DNA of 64,000 nucleotides from Pseudomonas reinekei. GTDB taxonomy: Bacteria > Pseudomonadota > Gammaproteobacteria > Pseudomonadales > Pseudomonadaceae. The number at the start of each line of letters is the position of its first letter. Position 1 is the first letter of the stretch. Below the pieces are notes generated by a model that worked only from the letters and a program-made list of their open reading frames with translations, had not been told where the DNA came from and did no database searches. This document shows, piece after piece, positions 8,820 to 19,813 of this stretch. The stretch covers positions 248,001-312,000 of the forward strand of contig NZ_MSTQ01000003.1 in NCBI RefSeq assembly GCF_001945365.1, read 5' to 3'. Both the position numbers and the translations under genes were made by a program.

Positions 8820-9110
8820 TCAGCTCGACGGCAGCCTCGGTGGCGTCTGCGACTGGATTTCCTGGATGGTTTCGATCTGCTCGTGGGCGACATGCACCCC
8901 GGTCAACTCGCCAATCAGCCGCCAGTGCTCGTCCAGCCCGGTGCTGATGGTGGCCATGCGGTCGATCATTCGCCGACCGGCGTCCCGGGTCACCGGGTCG
9001 CTGCTACGCAGCAATTCGAAGCACATCGAGGTCATCGACGCGGTCAGGTGAGTCAGGGAGCGGGCTGTGAGGCCGAGCAATTCCATTAGCTGCTGTTCTT
9101 TCGATTCCAT
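8820..9110 (-). CDS. Small helical hypothetical protein
   Basis: This 96-residue protein is predicted to be almost wholly alpha-helical, with no signal peptide, membrane span or cysteine cluster. It has the amphipathic segments LLGLTARSLTHLTASMTSMCFELL and DAGRRMIDRMATISTGLDEHWRLIGEL. I recognise no family. An AGGAAG about 12 bases before the start supports translation. It is 134 bases upstream of, and codirectional with, the molybdopterin oxidoreductase, so it may be an accessory protein, but the two could also be unrelated. Codon use looks real, and the overlapping plus-strand frames look like shadows. Confidence 0.6.
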   Translation of the reverse strand: MESKEQQLMELLGLTARSLTHLTASMTSMCFELLRSSDPVTRDAGRRMIDRMATISTGLDEHWRLIGELTGVHVAHEQIETIQEIQSQTPPRLPSS

Positions 9111-9516
9111 TGCGGAGGCTTCCTGCGTCGCTCGTGATTTATTTATAACCCAGCACTTTGCATTAGCAAATATTTCAGATCAGACGCACGACGCCGAAAC
9201 GCCGCGAATATGGGGTCGCAAACAGACCACTGACAAGCCATCCGCGCTCCGCTTGATTGCCAAGCTGCGCAGGCGCGGTGTACAAATGCTTCGCTGCTGT
9301 CAGGAAACAGGCTTCAAAAGCGCTACTGCGGTCACCCCGTAGCCCCTCTGAAATCCCCTAAAACCGTAGCCCTATTGGTAAGACGCGACATTTAATTATA
9401 AGATCGCGCCTCCCCCTATTTCGTCGCCCCGTGCGGCTTACGCCGCAGGTCTCGCCCGTTGTTCCGTCAAACAAGGCTTTGAGCATCTGCGGTTTGTAGC
9501 AAAAAGGTAGTCAATG
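9111..9516. other. Intergenic region upstream of argF
   Basis: This 406-base non-coding stretch lies between divergent genes. The argF-proximal part holds the ArgR-like operator and promoter at 9375-9411. The rest shows no convincing ORF, repeat or RNA. The sequence CCGTAGCCC recurs at 9338 and 9365, too short to interpret. Confidence 0.5.
9375..9411 (+). promoter_or_regulatory. argF promoter overlaid by ArgR-like operator
   Basis: A promoter can be read as TTGGTA (9375-9380), 16 bases, then TATAAG (9397-9402). On the minus strand the same bases carry TGTCGC from 9390 followed after N8 by AA. Twenty-one bases before it is a degenerate copy, AGGCGC-N8-AA. Tandem half-sites at 21-bp pitch over a promoter are the arrangement of repressing ArgR sites in Pseudomonas. 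Function is inferred. Confidence 0.6.
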
Positions 9517-10437
9517 ATGAGCGCAAGGCACTTTCTCTCCCTAATGGATTGCACGCCCGAAGAGCTGGTCAGCGTAATCCGTCGAGGCGTTGAGCTCAAA
9601 GACCTGCGTAACCGCGGCGTACTGTTCGAGCCCCTGAAAAACCGCGTGCTCGGGATGATTTTCGAGAAGTCCTCGACCCGCACCCGCATTTCCTTCGAAG
9701 CCGGCATGATCCAGCTCGGCGGCCAGGCGATTTTCCTGTCGCCCCGCGACACCCAACTGGGCCGTGGCGAGCCGATCGGCGACTGCGCGATCGTCATGTC
9801 GAGCATGCTCGATGCAGTAATGATCCGCACCTTTGCCCACAGCAACCTGACCGAGTTCGCCGCCAACTCGCGCGTGCCGGTGATCAACGGCCTGTCCGAC
9901 GACCTGCATCCGTGCCAGTTGCTGGCCGACATGCAGACATTCCTCGAACACCGCGGCACCATCCAGGGCAAGACCGTGGCCTGGATCGGCGACGGTAACA
10001 ACATGTGCAATAGCTATATAGAAGCGGCGATCCAGTTCGACTTCCAGCTGCGCGTTGCCTGCCCGGAAGGCTACGAGCCCAATCCCGAATTCGTGGCCAT
10101 GGCCGGGGACCGGGTCACCATCGTTCGCGATCCGAAGGATGCCGTGCGCGGCGCCCATCTGGTGAGCACTGATGTCTGGACCTCCATGGGCCAGGAAGAA
10201 GAAACCGCCAAGCGCCTTCAGCTGTTCGCCCCTTACCAGGTGAACCGCGCACTGCTCGACCTGGCCGCGCCGGACGTGCTGTTCATGCATTGCCTGCCCG
10301 CTCACCGTGGCGAAGAAATCAGCATCGACCTGCTCGATGACCCGCGTTCGGTTGCCTGGGATCAAGCCGAGAACCGCCTGCATGCGCAAAAGGCCCTGCT
10401 CGAGTTTCTCGTCGAGCCGGCGTACCACCACGCATGA
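9517..10437 (+). CDS. argF: Ornithine carbamoyltransferase (anabolic)
   Basis: This 306-residue enzyme converts ornithine and carbamoyl phosphate to citrulline. The carbamoyl-phosphate motif SSTRTR (near residue 54) and the ornithine-site motif [10 protein letters not shown] (near residue 268) are intact. Two adjacent ATGs (9514, 9517) are possible, and I chose the second because [11 protein letters not shown] matches the family N-terminus. No arcA, arcC or arcD is adjacent, so this is the biosynthetic and not the catabolic (ArcB) isozyme. An ArgR-like operator overlies the promoter. The stop overlaps the next gene's ATG (ATGA). Confidence 0.97.
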   Translation: MSARHFLSLMDCTPEELVSVIRRGVELKDLRNRGVLFEPLKNRVLGMIFEKSSTRTRISFEAGMIQLGGQAIFLSPRDTQLGRGEPIGDCAIVMSSMLDAVMIRTFAHSNLTEFAANSRVPVINGLSDDLHPCQLLADMQTFLEHRGTIQGKTVAWIGDGNNMCNSYIEAAIQFDFQLRVACPEGYEPNPEFVAMAGDRVTIVRDPKDAVRGAHLVSTDVWTSMGQEEETAKRLQLFAPYQVNRALLDLAAPDVLFMHCLPAHRGEEISIDLLDDPRSVAWDQAENRLHAQKALLEFLVEPAYHHA

Positions 10438-11543
10438 GCCAGCCATTACTGCTAAACCTGCGCAACCTCGCCTGCGGTTATCAAGACCAGCGGGTGGTGC
10501 AAAACCTCAACCTGCATTTGAACGCCGGTGACATCGGTTGCCTGCTCGGCTCTTCAGGTTGCGGCAAGACCACCACACTGCGCGCCATTGCCGGATTCGA
10601 GCCGGTGCACGAAGGTGACATCCAGCTGGCGGGAGAGACGATCTCCAGCGCCGGTTTCACCCTTGCGCCGGAGAAACGCCGGATCGGCATGGTGTTCCAG
10701 GACTACGCACTGTTTCCACACCTGAGCGTGGCCGACAACATCGCCTTCGGCATTCGCAAGCACCCGCAAAAGGATCGCGTCACCGAAGAGCTGCTGGAAC
10801 TGGTCAACCTCAAAGGCCTCGGCAAGCGCTTCCCCCATGAGCTTTCCGGTGGTCAGCAGCAACGTGTCGCACTGGCCCGTGCCCTGGCGCCAGAGCCGCA
10901 ATTGCTCTTGCTCGATGAACCGTTCTCCAACCTCGATGGTGAATTGCGCCGCAAGCTCAGCCACGAGGTGCGCGACATCCTCAAGGCCCGCGGCACCAGC
11001 GCGATTCTGGTGACCCACGATCAGGAAGAAGCCTTCGCGGTCAGCGATCACGTCGGCGTATTCAAGGAAGGTCGACTTGAGCAGTGGGATACGCCCTACA
11101 ACCTCTATCACGAACCTCTGACGCCCTACGTGGCCAGCTTCATCGGCCAGGGCTACTTCATTCGTGGTCAGTTGAGCAGCCCGGAGTCAGTGCAAACCGA
11201 GCTGGGCGAGTTGCGCGGTAACCGGGCCTACACCTGGCCGGTGGGTAGCGCAGTGGACGTGTTGCTGCGTCCGGACGACATCGTTTATGCGCCAGACAGT
11301 GCATTGAAGGTGCGGATTGTGGGCAAGTCGTTCCAGGGCGCCTCAACGCTCTATCGCCTGCAACTGCCAACCGGCACACAGCTGGAGTCGATCTTCCCGA
11401 GCCATGTCGATCATCTGATTGGCACTGAGGTCGGCATACGTGTCGCGGCGGAACACCTGCTGCTGTTCCAGGCGAGCGGAAGCATGGCGGCGCAGATCGC
11501 GGCCGTAGAAGCTGGCGTTCGGCGCTACAGCACTGCTCACTGA
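10434..11543 (+). CDS. ABC transporter ATP-binding protein, Fbp/Pot class
   Basis: This 369-residue ATPase has Walker [11 protein letters not shown] (about residue 40), the Q-loop FQDYALF, the signature LSGGQQQR, Walker [10 protein letters not shown], the H-loop VTHDQEE and a C-terminal TOBE-like regulatory region after residue 240. This is the architecture of the MalK/PotA/FbpC group, and the [20 protein letters not shown] region is closest to ferric-iron importers. No permease or binding protein is adjacent, so it must serve components elsewhere or be an orphan. It overlaps argF by four bases and is therefore cotranscribed with it, yet no arginine role is evident. The substrate is uncertain. 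Confidence 0.88.
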   Translation: MSQPLLLNLRNLACGYQDQRVVQNLNLHLNAGDIGCLLGSSGCGKTTTLRAIAGFEPVHEGDIQLAGETISSAGFTLAPEKRRIGMVFQDYALFPHLSVADNIAFGIRKHPQKDRVTEELLELVNLKGLGKRFPHELSGGQQQRVALARALAPEPQLLLLDEPFSNLDGELRRKLSHEVRDILKARGTSAILVTHDQEEAFAVSDHVGVFKEGRLEQWDTPYNLYHEPLTPYVASFIGQGYFIRGQLSSPESVQTELGELRGNRAYTWPVGSAVDVLLRPDDIVYAPDSALKVRIVGKSFQGASTLYRLQLPTGTQLESIFPSHVDHLIGTEVGIRVAAEHLLLFQASGSMAAQIAAVEAGVRRYSTAH

Positions 11544-11558
11544 TCAGCACCCTCGCAG

Positions 11559-11650
11559 TGGGAGCGACCTGCTCGCGATGACGGTTTTTCATTCAACAAC
11601 CCTGTTGGCTGATCCACCGCTATCGCGAGCAGGCTTGCTCCTACAGGAGT
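11559..11650. repeat. REP doublet (REPIN-like)
   Basis: Two inverted REP arms, GTGGGAGCGACCTGCTCGCG and its diverged mate ending GCTCCTACAGGAG, flank about 40 bases. The element lies between convergent genes (ABC ATPase and PhzF protein). Confidence 0.8.
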
Positions 11651-11656
11651 TTTGAG

Positions 11657-12439
11657 TCAGCCCAACAGCAACGTTCCGCTGGTCACCAGCGTCGCATTCC
11701 CGCCAATTTTCACCCGGTCGCCTTCCAGCCGGCAGAACAACTCTCCTCCCCGCGCCGAGCATTGATACGCCGTCAAACTTGACTTGCTCAACCGTGCAGA
11801 CCAGTACGGAATCAGGCTGCAATGAGTCGATCCCGTCACCGGATCCTCGTTGATGCCAATGGCCGGTGCGAAGTAGCGCGAGACGAAATCGTGCTTGCTG
11901 CCCCGCGCGGTGACGATGGCGCCCAACCATGGCAGCCTGGCCAGCGCCACCATATCCGGCTGACAGTCGAGTACCGCCTGCTCGGACTCCAACACCACGA
12001 ACAGTTCATTCGATCCCAACACATCGACGGCTTCCACGCCGAGGGCACGCTCGACGTCCAGCGTCACGCCCACCTCTGACGGGATGATTGCCGGGAAATC
12101 CAGCCACAAAAGCCCACCCTCGCGGCTGACACTCAGCGGGCCGGACTTGCAGGTGAAGTCCAGGCGCTCGACTGGCTCCTTGTAGATCTCGAACAAAACG
12201 TGAGCACTGGCCAGCGTCGCGTGACCGCACAGCGGGACTTCGGTGGTCGGGGTAAACCAGCGGATGTGCCAGCCCTGGCCTTCGCGCACGACAAAAGCCG
12301 TTTCAGCAAGATTGTGCTCGGCGGCAATCTTTTGCATCAACTCATCGGCGAGCCAGGCATCCAGCCGATAGACCATTGCCGGGTTGCCACGAAAAGGCTG
12401 ATCACTGAACGCGTCGACCTGATGAAACTCAAGTTGCAT
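11657..12439 (-). CDS. PhzF-family protein
   Basis: This 260-residue protein belongs to the PhzF/diaminopimelate-epimerase-fold family. It shows the N-terminal QVDAFSDQPFRGNPAMV segment, the catalytic glutamate in HNLAETAFV, the GHATLASAHVL loop and the second-half motif DPVTGSTHCSL. Characterised members isomerise small metabolites (PhzF in phenazine synthesis), but most relatives have unknown substrates. There are no phz genes here, so a phenazine role is unlikely. I placed the start at the ATG at 12439 because GGGAG lies six bases upstream. The ATG two codons earlier directly abuts that ribosome site. Confidence 0.88.
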   Translation of the reverse strand: MQLEFHQVDAFSDQPFRGNPAMVYRLDAWLADELMQKIAAEHNLAETAFVVREGQGWHIRWFTPTTEVPLCGHATLASAHVLFEIYKEPVERLDFTCKSGPLSVSREGGLLWLDFPAIIPSEVGVTLDVERALGVEAVDVLGSNELFVVLESEQAVLDCQPDMVALARLPWLGAIVTARGSKHDFVSRYFAPAIGINEDPVTGSTHCSLIPYWSARLSKSSLTAYQCSARGGELFCRLEGDRVKIGGNATLVTSGTLLLG

Positions 12440-12541
12440 AAACATCTCCCTTTGTCAGGTCACCGAGCATGAGGTCGCCGGGGAAAAACCACCAGTGACA
12501 GAGTTGACCGATTTTCGCCATACAGTGGCGTGGCTGTCCTG

Positions 12542-13012
12542 TCAGGCCCGACCGATATCGGCGAACGTTGCTTGAGTATGCTCGGCCAGCACTGCCGGGG
12601 CCAATTCGACCTCCAGCCCACGTCGGCCGGCACTGACGAAAATGCTCGCGAAGGGTTGGGCCGAATTATCTATAAAAGTGCGCAACCGCTTTTTTTGCCC
12701 CAGCGGACTGATCCCGCCCAACAGATAACCCGTCGACCGTTGCGCTGCGACGGGGTCGGCCATTTCAACTTTTTTCACCCCGGCGGCGTGAGCCAAACCT
12801 TTCAAGTCCAGACTGCCGACAACTGGCACCACCGCCACCAGCAGCTCGCCTTTCTCGCTGGCCGCAAGCAAGGTCTTGAACACCTGAGCCGGGTCCAGGC
12901 CAAGTTTTTCTGCGGCTTCGAGTCCATAGGACGCTGCCTTCGGGTCATGTTCGTAACTGTGCACTCGGTGTTCGGCCCGAACCTTTTTCAGCAAATCCAA
13001 TGCGGGGGTCAT
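12542..13012 (-). CDS. ybaK: Cys-tRNA(Pro)/Cys-tRNA(Cys) deacylase YbaK
   Basis: This 156-residue YbaK/EbsC-family protein hydrolyses mischarged Cys-tRNA(Pro) in trans after prolyl-tRNA synthetase. The fold is a single editing domain. Family features include the lysine-bearing VFKTLLA segment (about residue 45), [27 protein letters not shown] and the [21 protein letters not shown] loop. GGAG lies about seven bases before the ATG. It is monocistronic, between the PhzF protein and the glp promoter region. Confidence 0.93.
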   Translation of the reverse strand: MTPALDLLKKVRAEHRVHSYEHDPKAASYGLEAAEKLGLDPAQVFKTLLAASEKGELLVAVVPVVGSLDLKGLAHAAGVKKVEMADPVAAQRSTGYLLGGISPLGQKKRLRTFIDNSAQPFASIFVSAGRRGLEVELAPAVLAEHTQATFADIGRA

Positions 13013-13350
13013 GACAGCTCCAGACTGGGCGGCAGTAGAAAAATCCTGCGCCGGATTCTAGGACATTGATCCGCAAAAGGCTCTAACCCGGCACCGTTTG
13101 CATGGGTTGCCGCCCTTGATCATCCGCGATCATTCACCGAACTAATAGTTTATTTATGACCAGTGGTTCACTTTCGACCTTTGACAGCAGTGTTTCTTGT
13201 CTATATTTTTTCGTTTATGAAACTTCTCGAAGAGTCATACCGCAACGCCCCGCTGTAAACCGGGAACAGGATGGGGATTCTGCCTCGGGGAAAACCGCGC
13301 TCTGACCCTGATGGAAAGCAAGCGCCAGACAAGAAAAAAATGAGGTTTCA
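13013..13350. other. Intergenic region with glpF promoter
   Basis: This 338-base region lies between divergent ybaK and glpF. It holds a candidate GlpR element at 13208-13221 and a long leader before glpF. AT content rises sharply at 13140-13220, as expected for a promoter. I see no ORF or structured RNA. Confidence 0.5.
13208..13221 (+). promoter_or_regulatory. Candidate GlpR operator upstream of glpF
   Basis: The element TTTTCGTTTATGAA recurs as TTTTCGCAAATGAA before glpD (16824-16837). Sharing between the two glycerol promoters suggests the GlpR site. Assignment is inferred from position and recurrence. Confidence 0.5.
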
Positions 13351-14202
13351 ATGACAACTGCTGTACAACAACCGTCGCTCTCGAGCCAATGCATGGCCGA
13401 GTTTCTGGGCACCGCGCTTCTGATTTTTTTTGGTACCGGTTGCGTCGCCGCGCTCAAGGTCGCGGGCGCCAGCTTTGGCTTGTGGGAAATAAGCATCATT
13501 TGGGGCGTTGGTGTCAGCATGGCGATCTACCTGACTGCCGGGGTTTCCGGGGCTCACCTGAATCCCGCCGTCAGCATCGCGCTGAGCATTTTTGCCGACT
13601 TCGAAAAGCGCAAACTGCCCTTCTATATTTTCGCCCAGGTCGCTGGCGCCTTTTGCGGTGCGCTGTTGGTGTACACGTTGTACAGCAACTTGTTCTTCGA
13701 TTTCGAACAAACTCACCATATGGTTCGCGGCACCGAAGCCAGCCTTGAGCTGGCATCGGTGTTTTCCACCTTCCCCAACCCGAGCCTGTCCACAGCGCAA
13801 GCCTTTCTGGTCGAGGTGATCATCACCGCCATCCTGATGGGCGTGATCATGTCGCTGACCGACGATAACAATGGCCTGCCCAATGGCCCGCTGGCACCGA
13901 TCCTGATCGGCTTGCTGATTGCGGTGATCGGCAGTTCGATGGGGCCACTGACCGGTTTCGCGATGAACCCTGCACGGGACTTCGGCCCGAAACTCATGAC
14001 ATTTTTCTCCGGTTGGGGCGAAATTTCCCTTACCGGCGGGCGCGACATCCCCTACTTCCTGATTCCGATATTCGCCCCGATCGTCGGCGCCTGCCTCGGT
14101 GCCGCGGCCTATCGCGGAATCATCGCCCGCCATCTGCCCGGCGCCGCACCTGCTACAAAGGACACAACAACAGCCATTGACGGCAAACCCAGAATTTCTT
14201 GA
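13351..14202 (+). CDS. glpF: Glycerol uptake facilitator (aquaglyceroporin)
   Basis: GlpF (283 residues) is an inner-membrane channel for glycerol. It shows six hydrophobic spans and the two half-helix motifs NPAVS (first half, residue about 71) and MNPARD (second half, residue about 208). The aspartate after the second NPAR, in MNPARDFGPK, marks glycerol-conducting members rather than water-only aquaporins. The start MTTAVQQPSLSSQ gives a short cytosolic N-terminus. It is the first gene of glpFKRD, with glpK 75 bases downstream. Confidence 0.96.
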   Translation: MTTAVQQPSLSSQCMAEFLGTALLIFFGTGCVAALKVAGASFGLWEISIIWGVGVSMAIYLTAGVSGAHLNPAVSIALSIFADFEKRKLPFYIFAQVAGAFCGALLVYTLYSNLFFDFEQTHHMVRGTEASLELASVFSTFPNPSLSTAQAFLVEVIITAILMGVIMSLTDDNNGLPNGPLAPILIGLLIAVIGSSMGPLTGFAMNPARDFGPKLMTFFSGWGEISLTGGRDIPYFLIPIFAPIVGACLGAAAYRGIIARHLPGAAPATKDTTTAIDGKPRIS

Positions 14203-15783
<1,581 letters not shown>

Positions 15784-15878
15784 GCCAATAGCCAGACCGG
15801 TATCCGGTTGTAACTGGCAGGGAGCAGATTCCTGCGGCATCATGGGCAAATTTTGCACGGCAGCCCAAAGGACGCCCC

Positions 15879-16634
15879 ATGAATCTGCCTCCCCGTCAGC
15901 AGCAAATCCTCGAACTGGTTCGCGAACGCGGCTATGTGAGTATCGAGGAAATGGCTACGCTGTTCGTTGTTACTCCGCAAACCATCCGCCGCGATATCAA
16001 CCAGCTCGCGGAAGCCAATTTGCTGCGTCGCTACCACGGCGGCGCGGCTTACGACTCCAGTGTCGAAAACACTGCCTACGCCATGCGCGCCGACCAGATG
16101 CGCGATGAGAAACAGCGTATTGGCGAAGCCATTGCCGCACAGATTCCGGATCACGCCTCGCTGTTCATCAACATCGGCACCACCACCGAATCCATCGCCC
16201 GCGCGCTGCTCAATCACAATCACCTGAAGATCATCACCAACAACCTGCATGTGGCCTCGATGCTCAGCGCCAAGGACGACTTTGACGTGCTGCTGACCGG
16301 CGGCAATGTGCGGCGTGACGGTGGCGTAGTGGGTCAGGCGAGTGTCGATTTCATCAACCAGTTCAAGGTCGACTTCGCTCTGGTCGGCATTAGCGGCATC
16401 GATGAAGATGGCAGTTTGCTGGATTTCGATTATCAGGAAGTGCGGGTGTCCCAGGCGATCATCGCCAATGCCCGTCAAGTGATTCTCGCCGCCGACTCGA
16501 GCAAATTCGGGCGCAACGCCATGATTCGCCTGGGTCCGATCAGCCTGGTTGATTGCCTTGTAACCGATCAGCAGCCCTCCCCGGCGCTGGCGCAATTGCT
16601 GAACCAGCACAAGGTTCGGCTGGAGGTTGTTTAA
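15879..16634 (+). CDS. glpR: Glycerol-3-phosphate regulon repressor (DeoR family)
   Basis: GlpR (251 residues) is a DeoR-family repressor that releases DNA on binding glycerol-3-phosphate. The N-terminal helix-turn-helix is [27 protein letters not shown] (about residues 19-45), followed by the wing LLRRYHGGA. The C-terminal DeoRC sensor includes [15 protein letters not shown] and [13 protein letters not shown]. It sits between glpK and glpD, so the repressor is encoded inside its own regulon. The candidate sites at 13208 and 16824 are its expected targets. Confidence 0.95.
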   Translation: MNLPPRQQQILELVRERGYVSIEEMATLFVVTPQTIRRDINQLAEANLLRRYHGGAAYDSSVENTAYAMRADQMRDEKQRIGEAIAAQIPDHASLFINIGTTTESIARALLNHNHLKIITNNLHVASMLSAKDDFDVLLTGGNVRRDGGVVGQASVDFINQFKVDFALVGISGIDEDGSLLDFDYQEVRVSQAIIANARQVILAADSSKFGRNAMIRLGPISLVDCLVTDQQPSPALAQLLNQHKVRLEVV

Positions 16635-16658
16635 CCACAACGAAGGTTGAACGACCCG

Positions 16659-16722
16659 CAAGAGCCGGCTTGCCGGCGATGGCGCCCTTGAGATCGCATC
16701 GCCAGCAAGCCGGCTCCTACAG
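16659..16722. repeat. REP doublet between glpR and glpD
   Basis: Inverted arms AAGAGCCGGCTTGCCGGCGAT and ATCGCCAGCAAGCCGGCTCCT surround a short spacer. They belong to a different REP subclass from the GTGGGAGC type. The position separates glpD from the glpFKR part. Confidence 0.8.
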
Positions 16723-16823
16723 TGCATTCCCCTCAAAAATGTTCGTAAATTTTCCTTTCACCGCCCTTCGATGAGTATTTTCAATCGAAGCTGACTGGCT
16801 GTGCGCGTCTTAATGGGCTAGTA

Positions 16824-16850
16824 TTTTCGCAAATGAACATTTATGTTCGA
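16824..16850 (+). promoter_or_regulatory. Candidate GlpR operator upstream of glpD
   Basis: TTTTCGCAAATGAA (16824-16837) repeats the element before glpF. The adjacent ATGAACATTTATGTTCG adds inverted TGAACAT/ATGTTCG-like arms resembling the known E. coli GlpR half-site ATGTTCG. It sits 42-68 bases before the glpD start. Confidence 0.5.
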
Positions 16851-16891
16851 ATTCAAATACAGAAAATCAAAAAAGCCCGAGGCCTTAGCCG

Positions 16892-18430
16892 ATGCCCACT
16901 TCCACCTTGCCTACGCCCCCTCTTGCCGAGGTCTACGATATTGCCGTCATCGGTGGCGGCATCAATGGCGTGGGGATCGCAGCGGACGCCGCCGGCCGTG
17001 GCCTCTCGGTGTTCCTTTGCGAAAAGGATGACTTGGCCAGCCACACATCATCAGCCAGCAGCAAGCTGATCCATGGTGGCCTGCGCTATCTCGAACATTA
17101 CGAATTCCGCCTGGTGCGCGAAGCCTTGGCCGAGCGCGAAGTCTTGCTGGCCAAGGCGCCCCACATCGTCAAGCAAATGCGCTTCGTGTTGCCGCACCGT
17201 CCGCATCTGCGTCCAGCCTGGATGATCCGCGCGGGTCTGTTTCTGTATGACAATCTGGGCAAACGCGAACAACTCCAAGGCTCGAAAAGCCTGAAGTTCG
17301 GTGCGGACAGCGCACTGAAAAGCGAAATCACCAAAGGCTTTGAATATTCCGACTGCTGGGTCGACGATGCGCGCCTCGTGGTGCTGAACGCCATGGCCGC
17401 CCGGGAAAAAGGCGCCCACGTCCATACTCAAACCCGTTGTGTCAGCGCTCACCGCACCAAAGGCTTGTGGCATTTGCACCTGGAGCGCGCCGACGGCAGC
17501 CTGTTTTCGATTCGCGCCAAAGCATTGGTGAACGCGGCCGGCCCTTGGGTCGCCAAGTTCATCCGTGATGACCTGAAGATGGAGTCGCCGTACGGTATCC
17601 GTCTGATCCAGGGCAGCCACCTGATCGTGCCGAAGCTGTACGAAGGTGAACATGCGCACATTCTGCAAAACGAAGATCAGCGCATCGTCTTCACCATTCC
17701 GTATTTGAACCACTTCACCCTGATCGGCACCACCGACCGCGAATACACCGGCGATCCGGCTGCGGTTGCGATCACCGAAGGCGAAACCGATTATTTGTTG
17801 AAGGTGGTCAACGCCCACTTCAAAAAACAGATCAGTCGTGACGACATCCTGCACAGCTATTCCGGTGTGCGTCCGCTGTGCAACGACGAATCGGACAACC
17901 CGTCGGCCGTGACCCGCGATTACACCCTCGCCTTGTCAGGCTCCGGCGAAGAAGCCCCGCTGCTGTCCGTGTTCGGCGGCAAGCTGACCACCTACCGCAA
18001 ACTGGCCGAGTCGGCGCTGGCGCAACTGGCGCCTTACTTCTCTCACATCAAACCGAGCTGGACCGCCAACGCTCCCCTGCCGGGCGGCGAAGACATGACG
18101 ACCCCGCAGGCGCTGAGCTCGAAAATCCGCGACAGGTTTGACTGGGTCCCGACCGAAATCTCGCGCCGCTGGGCCACCACCTACGGCACTCGAACCTGGC
18201 GCATGCTCGAAGGCGTGCAGAATCTGAGCGACCTGGGCGAACACATCGGCGGCGGTCTCTACACCCGCGAAGTCGATTACCTGTGCAGCGACGAATGGGC
18301 CACCACCGCCCACGACATCCTGTGGCGCCGTAGCAAGCTCGGCTTGTTCACCACACCGGCGGAACAGGACAAGCTCAAGGATTACCTCAACAAGGTCGAG
18401 CAGAACCGCAGCAAGATCGAAGCGGCCTGA
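16892..18430 (+). CDS. glpD: Aerobic glycerol-3-phosphate dehydrogenase
   Basis: GlpD (512 residues) is the FAD-dependent, membrane-associated dehydrogenase that oxidises glycerol-3-phosphate to dihydroxyacetone phosphate and passes electrons to ubiquinone. The dinucleotide-binding motif DIAVIGGGINGVGIAADAAGRG is near residues 14-35, followed by the family segment SSKLIHGGLRYLE. The substrate-loop region TTDREYTGDP and the C-terminal GlpD cap domain are intact. glpD has its own promoter region after a REP doublet, and a terminator follows 17 bases after the stop. Confidence 0.97.
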   Translation: MPTSTLPTPPLAEVYDIAVIGGGINGVGIAADAAGRGLSVFLCEKDDLASHTSSASSKLIHGGLRYLEHYEFRLVREALAEREVLLAKAPHIVKQMRFVLPHRPHLRPAWMIRAGLFLYDNLGKREQLQGSKSLKFGADSALKSEITKGFEYSDCWVDDARLVVLNAMAAREKGAHVHTQTRCVSAHRTKGLWHLHLERADGSLFSIRAKALVNAAGPWVAKFIRDDLKMESPYGIRLIQGSHLIVPKLYEGEHAHILQNEDQRIVFTIPYLNHFTLIGTTDREYTGDPAAVAITEGETDYLLKVVNAHFKKQISRDDILHSYSGVRPLCNDESDNPSAVTRDYTLALSGSGEEAPLLSVFGGKLTTYRKLAESALAQLAPYFSHIKPSWTANAPLPGGEDMTTPQALSSKIRDRFDWVPTEISRRWATTYGTRTWRMLEGVQNLSDLGEHIGGGLYTREVDYLCSDEWATTAHDILWRRSKLGLFTTPAEQDKLKDYLNKVEQNRSKIEAA

Positions 18431-18447
18431 TCAATACCGCTCAAACG

Positions 18448-18484
18448 AAAGCCCCTGGATCTCACGATTCAGGGGCTTTTTTTG
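18448..18484 (+). terminator. Rho-independent terminator of glpD
   Basis: The stem AAAGCCCCTG / CAGGGGCTTT encloses about 12 bases and is followed by further T residues, immediately after glpD and before the convergent flavin oxidoreductase. Confidence 0.9.
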
Positions 18485-18495
18485 TAGCGGCGCGT

Positions 18496-19602
18496 TCAGT
18501 CCCGCAAATCTGACTCATGAATCGGCTGATCACGATGAGTCGCCCGTTGATATTGCGCCGGCCAGATGGCCTTGCGTCCCCCGAGATCGTCGTCAGCGTG
18601 CAGCGGCCAGTACGGGTCGCGCAACAGCTCGCGAGCCAGGAAAATGATGTCCGCCTGACAGGTGCGCAGAATGTGTTCGGCCTGTGCCGGTTCGGTAATC
18701 ATGCCTACGGTGCCGGTGGCAATGTCGGCTTCTTTGCGGACACGTTCAGCGAAGCGCGTCTGGTAGCCAGGCCCGGTCGGAATTTCCGCGTTAACCGCCG
18801 TACCACCCGACGACACATCGATCAGGTCTACGCCAAGGGCTTTGAGACGTCGCGCCAGCTCGACGGTCTCATCCGGGTTCCAGCCATCTTCCACCCAGTC
18901 CGTGGCCGAGACCCGGACAAACAGCGGCAATTCTTCAGGCCACACCGCGCGCACGGCTTCAGTGACCTGCAACACCAGGCGAATGCGGTTTTCAAAGGAA
19001 CCGCCCCATTGGTCGCGTCGCTGATTACTCAGCGGCGAGAGAAATTGATGCAGCAGGTAACCATGGGCCGCATGCACTTCCACCACCTTGAAACCGGCGG
19101 TCAGCGCTCGTTTGGCGGCATCGACGAAAGCCTGAATCACATCGGCGATTTCATCATCGTCGAGCTGTTTGGGTTGAGTGTGCTGCGGATCGAAGGCAAT
19201 CGGTGACGGACCGACCGGCAACCAGCCACCGTCGTCAGGCTTGACGCTGCCATGCTTGCCGAGCCACGGCCGCCAAGTGCTGGCCTTGCGGCCGGCATGG
19301 GCCAACTGGATGCCCGCGATGCCGCCCTGAGCGGCAATGAAGCGGGTGATGCGTTGCAGGGGTTCGATCTGTTCATCGTTCCACAGACCAAGGTCTTGCG
19401 CGGTGATCCGCCCGTCGGCCGTGACCGCCGTGGCTTCGGTAAACACCAGCCCAGCCCCGCCGATGGCGCGGCTGCCGAGGTGGACCAGATGCCAATCATT
19501 GGCCAGACCATCGACGCTCGAGTACTGGCACATTGGCGACACCGCAATGCGGTTGAGCAGGGTCAATTGGCGCAGGGTATAGGGTTCAAGCAGCAGACTC
19601 AT
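18496..19602 (-). CDS. Old yellow enzyme family NADH:flavin oxidoreductase (YqjM/XenA class)
   Basis: This 368-residue FMN TIM-barrel enzyme reduces activated C=C bonds (enals, enones, nitro compounds) with NAD(P)H. The class-III OYE signature is present: PMCQYSS, with the regulatory Cys near residue 25 and Tyr two positions on, the GIQLAHAGRKAS segment and the substrate-binding histidines in VHAAHGYLLHQFLSP. It resembles XenA of P. putida in layout. The neighbourhood does not show the substrate. It is convergent with glpD and shares the inter-gene terminator. Confidence 0.92.
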   Translation of the reverse strand: MSLLLEPYTLRQLTLLNRIAVSPMCQYSSVDGLANDWHLVHLGSRAIGGAGLVFTEATAVTADGRITAQDLGLWNDEQIEPLQRITRFIAAQGGIAGIQLAHAGRKASTWRPWLGKHGSVKPDDGGWLPVGPSPIAFDPQHTQPKQLDDDEIADVIQAFVDAAKRALTAGFKVVEVHAAHGYLLHQFLSPLSNQRRDQWGGSFENRIRLVLQVTEAVRAVWPEELPLFVRVSATDWVEDGWNPDETVELARRLKALGVDLIDVSSGGTAVNAEIPTGPGYQTRFAERVRKEADIATGTVGMITEPAQAEHILRTCQADIIFLARELLRDPYWPLHADDDLGGRKAIWPAQYQRATHRDQPIHESDLRD

Positions 19603-19813
19603 GGGGCACCTCTCGAATCAGTGGTCAGGCTCCAGGGTTCTGTTTGAAAAGTCGACGAGTGACAGGAAAAAGGTACAGCACCCGCCCCCGCGGGCATAAA
19701 AATCGACAAGACGTCACAAGGATAATCAAGCAGTGCTTAGAGCCTAGTCGACATCGGGGGATGAGGGAGGGTTCAAGAATGAAACACGGACAATCTGCAC
19801 ACAACACATACCC

